Of a DNA stretch of 64,000 nucleotides, positions 59,517 to 64,000 are shown piece by piece (positions within the stretch are counted from its first letter, which is position 1; every line of letters begins with the position of its first letter). The position numbers and the translations under genes are program-made. The DNA is from Novosphingobium sp. Lineage in GTDB: Bacteria; Pseudomonadota; Alphaproteobacteria; Sphingomonadales; Sphingomonadaceae. The notes under the pieces are model-generated. The model searched no databases and was not told the DNA's origin. It saw only the letters and a program-made list of their open reading frames with translations. The stretch spans positions 1,550,001 through 1,614,000 of the forward strand of contig NZ_JBCNLP010000001.1 in the NCBI RefSeq assembly GCF_039595395.1, in the 5' to 3' direction.

Positions 59517-59558
59517 CTCTAGGTCTGGTGGGTTGGATCGCGCCTGTTTGTGCAGGGT

Positions 59559-61055
59559 TTAGTCGGCCTCCGCGATCCCGCGCCCGACCAGACTGCGCGA
59601 TCGGCCATAACCCAGATAGACCAGCAGTCCGATCAGGCCCCAGCCCGGCAACACCAGCTTGGCGATGAGGTCTAGCGAGGCATAGAGATAGACGCAGCCA
59701 AAGATCGCCAGCGGGGCCACGATCCAAACCAGCGGCGCGCGAAAGGGGCGATGGCGCGCGGGATCGACACGGCGCAGCACCAGCACCGCCAGCGCTACCG
59801 TGGCAAAGGCGAAAAGCGTGCCCGAATTGGAATAGTCCGCCAGCTTGCCCACCGGCAGGAAGGCGGTGGTCAGTCCGGCGATCAGCCCCGTCACCAGCGT
59901 GACCACATGGGGCGTGTGAAAGCGCGGGTGAACGGCGGCAAAGCGGGCGGGCAGCAGGCCGTCGCGGGCCATGGTGAAGAAGATGCGCGTCTGGCCGAAC
60001 ATCATCGCCAGCACCACCGAGGGCAGGGCGATGGTGGCGGCCAGCCCGATCAGATTGCCCAGCTTCACCCAGCCGATCGAGCGCAGAATATGCGCCAGAG
60101 CCTCATGCGAGCAGGCCAGCGGTTGCGCCGCGCCGCCGGCCACCAGCGCCTCGCAGCGCTGCGTCAGTGCCAGCGTGCCGGGGGAGAGCACCGCGCCATC
60201 CGCGCCGCTCACCGGCTGGGCACCGAGCGGCGAACCGATCGCGCCGGCCGACACCGCGATGTAGAAGATGATGCAGAAGGTCAGCGAGGCGATCAGCGCG
60301 ATGGGCACATTGCGCTGCGGGTTGGTGGTTTCCTCCGCCGCCGTGGACACAGCGTCGAAGCCGACATAGGCGAAGAAGATCGAGGCGGCGGCCCCCGTCA
60401 CGCCGGTGATGCCCTTGGGCAGGAAGGGGTGGAAGTTTGCCGTGTTCATCACCGGCAGGGCCAGCACGACGAAAAGCACCAGCGCGCTCACCTTGATGCA
60501 GACCAGAATGGCGTTGGCCCGCGCGCTCTTGCTGGTGCCCATGATCAGCAGGCCGGTCACCGCCGCCACGATCGCCGCCGCGGGCAGATTGACATAGCCG
60601 CCCGCCGCCGGGCCGTTCACCCAGAGCGGCGAGATCCGCACATGCAGCAGATTCTCGATCAGCCCGACGATATAGCCCGACCAGCTCGATGCCACCGCCG
60701 AGGCGCCCAGCGCATATTCAAGGATCAGCGCCCAGCCCACGGTCCAGGCGATGGGCTCGCCCAGCACCGCGTAGCTGTAGGTGTAGGCCGAGCCCGCCAC
60801 CGGCGCCATGGCGGCCAGCTCGGCATAGCAGATCGCCGCGACCAGGCAGACAAAGCCCGCCAGCACGAAGCTGAGCATCATGCCCGGCCCGGCCTTTTGC
60901 GAGGCTTCGGAGGTCAGCACGAAAATGCCGGTGCCCATCACCGCGCCAATGCCCAGCAAGGTGAGCTGAAAGGCGCCGAGTGAACGCTGGAGGGATTTTT
61001 TCTCGGCCGTCGCCAGAATGGCGTCGAGGGATTTGACCCGATTGAAATAAGGCAA
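59559..61055 (-). CDS. APC-family amino acid permease (cationic amino acid transporter-like)
   Basis: 498 residues from TTG 61055, which has GGCGGAG seven bases upstream and begins close to the conserved KSLDAILATAEKKSLQRSLG; an ATG at 61097 would add 14 residues. Twelve helices. GIGAVMGTGIFVLTSEASQK and ASIFFAYVGFDAVSTAAEETTNPQRN are signatures of the CAT/YfnA-like branch. It imports amino acids with protons. It stands alone, with no terminator visible before the DeoR-type gene. Confidence 0.9.
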   Translation of the reverse strand: MPYFNRVKSLDAILATAEKKSLQRSLGAFQLTLLGIGAVMGTGIFVLTSEASQKAGPGMMLSFVLAGFVCLVAAICYAELAAMAPVAGSAYTYSYAVLGEPIAWTVGWALILEYALGASAVASSWSGYIVGLIENLLHVRISPLWVNGPAAGGYVNLPAAAIVAAVTGLLIMGTSKSARANAILVCIKVSALVLFVVLALPVMNTANFHPFLPKGITGVTGAAASIFFAYVGFDAVSTAAEETTNPQRNVPIALIASLTFCIIFYIAVSAGAIGSPLGAQPVSGADGAVLSPGTLALTQRCEALVAGGAAQPLACSHEALAHILRSIGWVKLGNLIGLAATIALPSVVLAMMFGQTRIFFTMARDGLLPARFAAVHPRFHTPHVVTLVTGLIAGLTTAFLPVGKLADYSNSGTLFAFATVALAVLVLRRVDPARHRPFRAPLVWIVAPLAIFGCVYLYASLDLIAKLVLPGWGLIGLLVYLGYGRSRSLVGRGIAEAD

Positions 61056-61347
61056 ACCAGAAACTCCGCCCCTTGAGCGCGGAATGCGCGGGGCCATGTG
61101 ATGGGATGGAAAGGCTTTGATCCGGGGCTTTCGACCACAGGGCGGGGGAGGGCAAATTAAAAATCCTGAACTCCCATAGGGTTTATGATTTTGTTATGTC
61201 GAGGTGGTGGCGATGCAGGCTGCGGGTTTATGGCTGTTGCGCAAGATATGGTCCGGCGATGGCGGGCGATATGTCGAAAAGGCTGAAATTGCAGAGGGGC
61301 CGTTCAAGGGCTAAGCATGAGAGCGCATTTGAAATTCAGGAGGTCAG

Positions 61348-61425
61348 ATGCTTGCTGTCATTCGCGATAGTTTTGTCTTTCATGGCATGATCATGAAATC
61401 TGCGCTGGATGTTGCGCCATGTTGA
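61348..61425 (+). CDS. Possible 25-residue leader peptide overlapping the CPBP gene
   Basis: An ideal AGGAGG sits four bases before ATG 61348. The frame MLAVIRDSFVFHGMIMKSAL then DVAPC ends at TGA 61425, overlapping the CPBP start by seven bases, while that start has no binding site of its own. This suggests translational coupling. The rest of 61098-61418 has no supported gene. Confidence 0.4.
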   Translation: MLAVIRDSFVFHGMIMKSALDVAPC

Positions 61426-62276
61426 CGCCGCCGGCTGCGGGGAAGGCTGCACTTCCTGCGTGGATCGTGCTGATTGTTGCGACGGCGATTATCGCGGCCA
61501 TTGTGCTGCTCGGTCCCACGCTTGCCGGGAAGCTGGCGGCCATGGTGTTGACGGGCGACGGTTCGGATGCGGGCTTTGAGGCTCTGTTCACCCTCATCGT
61601 GTCTGGCGCGATGCTGATTGCGGCTATCGCGGGCATCATCCTGTGCCGCGAAAGGGCTGTGCTGGGAACCCGTCCATGGCTGGGCTTTCCGGTGGGATTG
61701 CTGCTCGGTTCGGGCGGATTGGGGCTGGCGGTCGCCTATGCGGCGCTGGCCGGGGCGGTCGTGCCTCTTGTCGCCAGACCTGATCCACTGATGCTGATCG
61801 CCGGGTTGGGCGTGGTCCTGCTGCAGGTCGCGGCGGAGGAGGCCTATTTCCGGGGCTGGCTTCAGCCGGTTCTGGCGCGGGTCTGGGGTGCTCCGGCGGC
61901 GGTGGCGGTTACGGCATTGGTCTTTGCGCTGGTGCATTGCCTTGGTGGTGCGCGGGCGCCGCTGACGCTGGTCAATCTGCTGCTGGGCGGCGTGTGGTTC
62001 GGCCTGCTGGCTTTGCGCGGCGGTGGGATCGCCCGCGCGGCAGGAGCGCATTTCGGCTGGAATGCGGCGGAGCAATTGCTGCTGGGCCTCGACCCCAATC
62101 CCGGTGTGGGCAGTTTTGGTTCGGTGTTCGATCTCGATCTGGTCGGTTCGGCACTGTGGGGCGGTTCGGCGGAGGGGTTGAATGCCAGCCTTGCCATGAC
62201 GATGGCGCTGGTGGTGTTGGTCGCGCCTCTGCTGATCCATCGGCGCCTGCGCTCGCCTGCGCCCGCAATGGCTTGA
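61419..62276 (+). CDS. CPBP-family intramembrane metalloprotease
   Basis: 285 residues, about seven helices. The signature is complete: EEAYFRGWL (E140, E141, R145), a second motif FALVHC near 170 and a third HFGWNAAEQ. These Glu and His residues line the membrane active site of the Rce1/CAAX-protease-like family. Bacterial members process peptides or act as bacteriocin-immunity proteins; the substrate here is unknown. A short coupled leader ORF precedes it. Confidence 0.88.
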   Translation: MLTPPAAGKAALPAWIVLIVATAIIAAIVLLGPTLAGKLAAMVLTGDGSDAGFEALFTLIVSGAMLIAAIAGIILCRERAVLGTRPWLGFPVGLLLGSGGLGLAVAYAALAGAVVPLVARPDPLMLIAGLGVVLLQVAAEEAYFRGWLQPVLARVWGAPAAVAVTALVFALVHCLGGARAPLTLVNLLLGGVWFGLLALRGGGIARAAGAHFGWNAAEQLLLGLDPNPGVGSFGSVFDLDLVGSALWGGSAEGLNASLAMTMALVVLVAPLLIHRRLRSPAPAMA

Positions 62277-62279
62277 ACG

Positions 62280-63614
62280 TTACTGCCGGGCGGCGCGCTG
62301 GGTGTCGATGGCGTCGCGCTGCTTGAGGAAGGCGGCCAGCACCGCGCCGGTCAGCGATTGCCCGGTGCCCACATCGATCTTGAGCGGGTCCACCGGCTCG
62401 CCATCGATATGGACCTCATAATGCAGATGAGGACCGGTCGAGCGCCCGGTGGTGCCGATCTCGCCGATCTGCTGGCCCTGCGCCACCCGTCCGCCCGGCG
62501 TCACCCCCGGCAGAATGCGGTTGAGATGCAGGTAAAGCGTCTCCCAGCCATTGTCGTGATGCAGGCGGATGAAATTGCCGTTGGGCCCCTTGGGGCCGGC
62601 AAATTCCACAGTGGCATTGCCCGATGCAAAAACCGGCGTGCCGGTGGGGGCGGCAAAATCGGTGCCGCGATGCAGTTTCTGATAGCCCAGAATCGGATGA
62701 GTCCGCATGCCGAATTGGGATGAAATGCGCGCGGAATCGACCGGCGTGCGCATCAGGGCGCGCACCACGCTGGCCCCGTTTCCATCAAACCAGCCCGCCT
62801 CGCGCTGGCCGGGCGGGGTGAAGCGATAGAGATTGCGCGACAGTGTCGCCGTGCGCAGTGAGACATAGGCGAGGCGCGGCACGCCCACCGCTTCATTGGC
62901 GCGGTTATAGGCCTGTTCGAAGGCCACCTCGAACACATCGCCGGGCGCCACCTCGCGCTGCATGTCGAAATCATAGCTGAAGGCATTGGCGACCTCGCCG
63001 ATCAGGCTGTCGGTCACCCCCGCCGTCACCGCCGAGGTGTAGAAGCTGTTGCTGTCGATCTCGCCGCGCACCACGGTGAGTCGCCGGGTAAGCGCGCCGG
63101 TCAGGGGCTTGGCGGTAAGGGTGCCATTGCCCTCCCGGTGAAGCATCAGGCCGGTGCCGTCGCTGCGCGTGGCCTCCAGCGTGATTAACTTTGCGGCCTC
63201 GCCATAGCTTTCCAGATCGAGGATCAGGCGGATTTCGCCTGGCGCGGGGCCCAGCGCTCTGGCGATCTCCTGACCGACCTCCTGCGCCTCGCCGCGCGAC
63301 AGGCCGGAGGGTTCGAGTTGCGAGGCGATGTCCCCCACATCGGCCAGCGTCAGCGTGCGTCTGCTGGTGAAGCGCTGAGCAGATGGCGCGGGAGCAACGA
63401 CTGGTCCGGAATGCGGCACGGCAGGTCGATTCAGCACCGCAATGCCGGCGCCGACCAATCCTAACAGTAAAGCACTGCCCAGAGGAAGCAGCCGCGCATA
63501 AAGTCGAGTGTACGAAAGCCGGGAACGGACTGTGGTTCCGGGCGTATCCACCGCCGATGAGCTTTGGTTAATCCAAGTTCTCGGATCGAACGAAGTGCTG
63601 TCATGTTCGTTCAC
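62280..63614 (-). CDS. M23 (LytM/NlpD-type) peptidoglycan endopeptidase, membrane anchored
   Basis: 444 residues. A cytosolic N-terminus of about 40 residues and one helix (LPLGSALLLGLVGAGIAVLN) precede an OapA-like segment and an M23 domain. Zinc ligands are in GYQKLHRGTDFAAPTGTPVF (HxxxD) and TGPHLHYEVHID (HxH). It cuts stem-peptide cross-links during growth or division. It is divergent from the tssK gene with 144 bases between, so a role in passing a secretion apparatus through the wall is possible but unproven. Confidence 0.9.
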   Translation of the reverse strand: MNEHDSTSFDPRTWINQSSSAVDTPGTTVRSRLSYTRLYARLLPLGSALLLGLVGAGIAVLNRPAVPHSGPVVAPAPSAQRFTSRRTLTLADVGDIASQLEPSGLSRGEAQEVGQEIARALGPAPGEIRLILDLESYGEAAKLITLEATRSDGTGLMLHREGNGTLTAKPLTGALTRRLTVVRGEIDSNSFYTSAVTAGVTDSLIGEVANAFSYDFDMQREVAPGDVFEVAFEQAYNRANEAVGVPRLAYVSLRTATLSRNLYRFTPPGQREAGWFDGNGASVVRALMRTPVDSARISSQFGMRTHPILGYQKLHRGTDFAAPTGTPVFASGNATVEFAGPKGPNGNFIRLHHDNGWETLYLHLNRILPGVTPGGRVAQGQQIGEIGTTGRSTGPHLHYEVHIDGEPVDPLKIDVGTGQSLTGAVLAAFLKQRDAIDTQRAARQ

Positions 63615-63758
63615 GAGTGCGCCGCCTTGGGAAGATAATCGTTGGAAAAGCTTTCATGCTGCAATAACACCGGCTTATACGGACGGGAAGCCATGTTCGG
63701 AACGCCCCCATGGCACCGATACGTCACAGACACGTCACACAGAGAGGCCTGAAGCGAG

Positions 63759-64000
63759 ATGGGTGGAAATAACCGGGTTGCCTGGCGGGAAGGCATGTTC
63801 CTACGCCCCCAGCATTTCCAGGCCCAGGATCGCTTCATTGAATCGCTGGTGCGCGCAAGGGTCGGCAGCGTCTCGCCCTGGCCCTGGGGCTTCACCGAGA
63901 TCGTCGTGGATGAGGATCTGGCCTCGCTGGGCAAGTTCGGGGTGATCCGCGCTTCGGGCATCCTGCCCGATGGCACGCCTTTCTCCATCCCCGAGGATAT
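63759..64000 (+). CDS. tssK: Type VI secretion baseplate protein TssK, 5' part
   Basis: The first 80 residues, cut by the window end. Starting at ATG 63759, the protein reads NNRVAWREGMFLRPQHFQAQ, then DRFIESLVRAR, SVSPWPWGFTEIVVDEDLAS and ASGILPDGTPFSIPED. The WxEGMFLRPQHFQxQDR opening and LPDGTPF phrase are strong marks of TssK (VCA0114/ImpJ family), which links baseplate to the membrane complex. GAGAGG is a little distant from the start. A type VI cluster should continue to the right. Confidence 0.9.
   Translation, partial: MGGNNRVAWREGMFLRPQHFQAQDRFIESLVRARVGSVSPWPWGFTEIVVDEDLASLGKFGVIRASGILPDGTPFSIPED

Noticed and set aside
61196..61390. 64-residue frame upstream of the CPBP gene
   Set aside because: Arg/Cys/Trp-rich, no ribosome site, overlaps the leader ORF; not protein-like.
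1..64000. CRISPR arrays, tRNA/rRNA genes, transposases or prophage genes
   Set aside because: None recognised: no regular spaced repeats, no cloverleaf sequence and no transposase or phage proteins in the frames read.

Overview
This is a GC-rich alphaproteobacterial chromosome segment, most like a sphingomonad (Novosphingobium or Sphingobium type). The grounds are four large TonB-dependent receptors with DIIVTG-type N-terminal segments, a haem receptor paired with a DUF6607 protein, oxidative sugar catabolism fed by secreted glycosidases, and small GC-rich intergenic palindromes. The genus is inference; no rRNA or tRNA gene was seen.

Layout. 1-4.9 kb: the end of an aldarate (galactarate/talarate-type) dehydratase gene, a TonB receptor and an anion:cation symporter, which together suggest aldaric acid uptake and breakdown. 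4.9-6.6 kb: an accessory patch of three small unknown genes among degenerate repeats. 6.6-12.4 kb: a Tat-exported unknown protein, a B3-like metallo-beta-lactamase-fold enzyme and two exported esterases. 12.5-15.9 kb: haem uptake operon with a candidate Fur box. 16-19.2 kb: polysaccharide flippase, GT14-type glycosyltransferase and an internally shortened GT39-like membrane protein. 19.4-22 kb: LysR regulator divergent from a nitrilase, then a small outer-membrane barrel.

22-38.6 kb is the centrepiece: a galactose-rich polysaccharide (galactan or arabinogalactan) utilisation region. A TonB receptor is translationally coupled to a sialidase-fold protein and two GH43-type proteins. A GntR/FCD regulator, an exported GH5-like enzyme and an exported aldose epimerase follow. 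Then comes a full De Ley-Doudoroff-type route: sugar 1-dehydrogenase, IlvD/Edd aldonate dehydratase, lactonase, sodium symporter, KDGal kinase and KDPGal aldolase. A shared TTGTACGATAA-like motif lies upstream of three of these transcription units and is proposed as the GntR operator.

38.6-64 kb: small proteins, GNAT, MscS-type channel; a FecI-FecR-TonB receptor set coupled to an apparently Tat-exported PLP aminotransferase; a TSUP permease; a homogentisate (tyrosine) degradation operon; a TonB protein, DUF481 barrel, SMR pump, LysR/SDR pair, MFS transporter, DeoR regulator, APC permease, CPBP protease preceded by a 25-codon leader ORF, an M23 peptidase, and at the right edge the start of tssK, a type VI secretion baseplate gene.

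Two genes, the SGLT-type symporter and fumarylacetoacetase, each carry a single-base frame disruption in otherwise intact operons. Either both are recent mutations or the assembly has residual indels.
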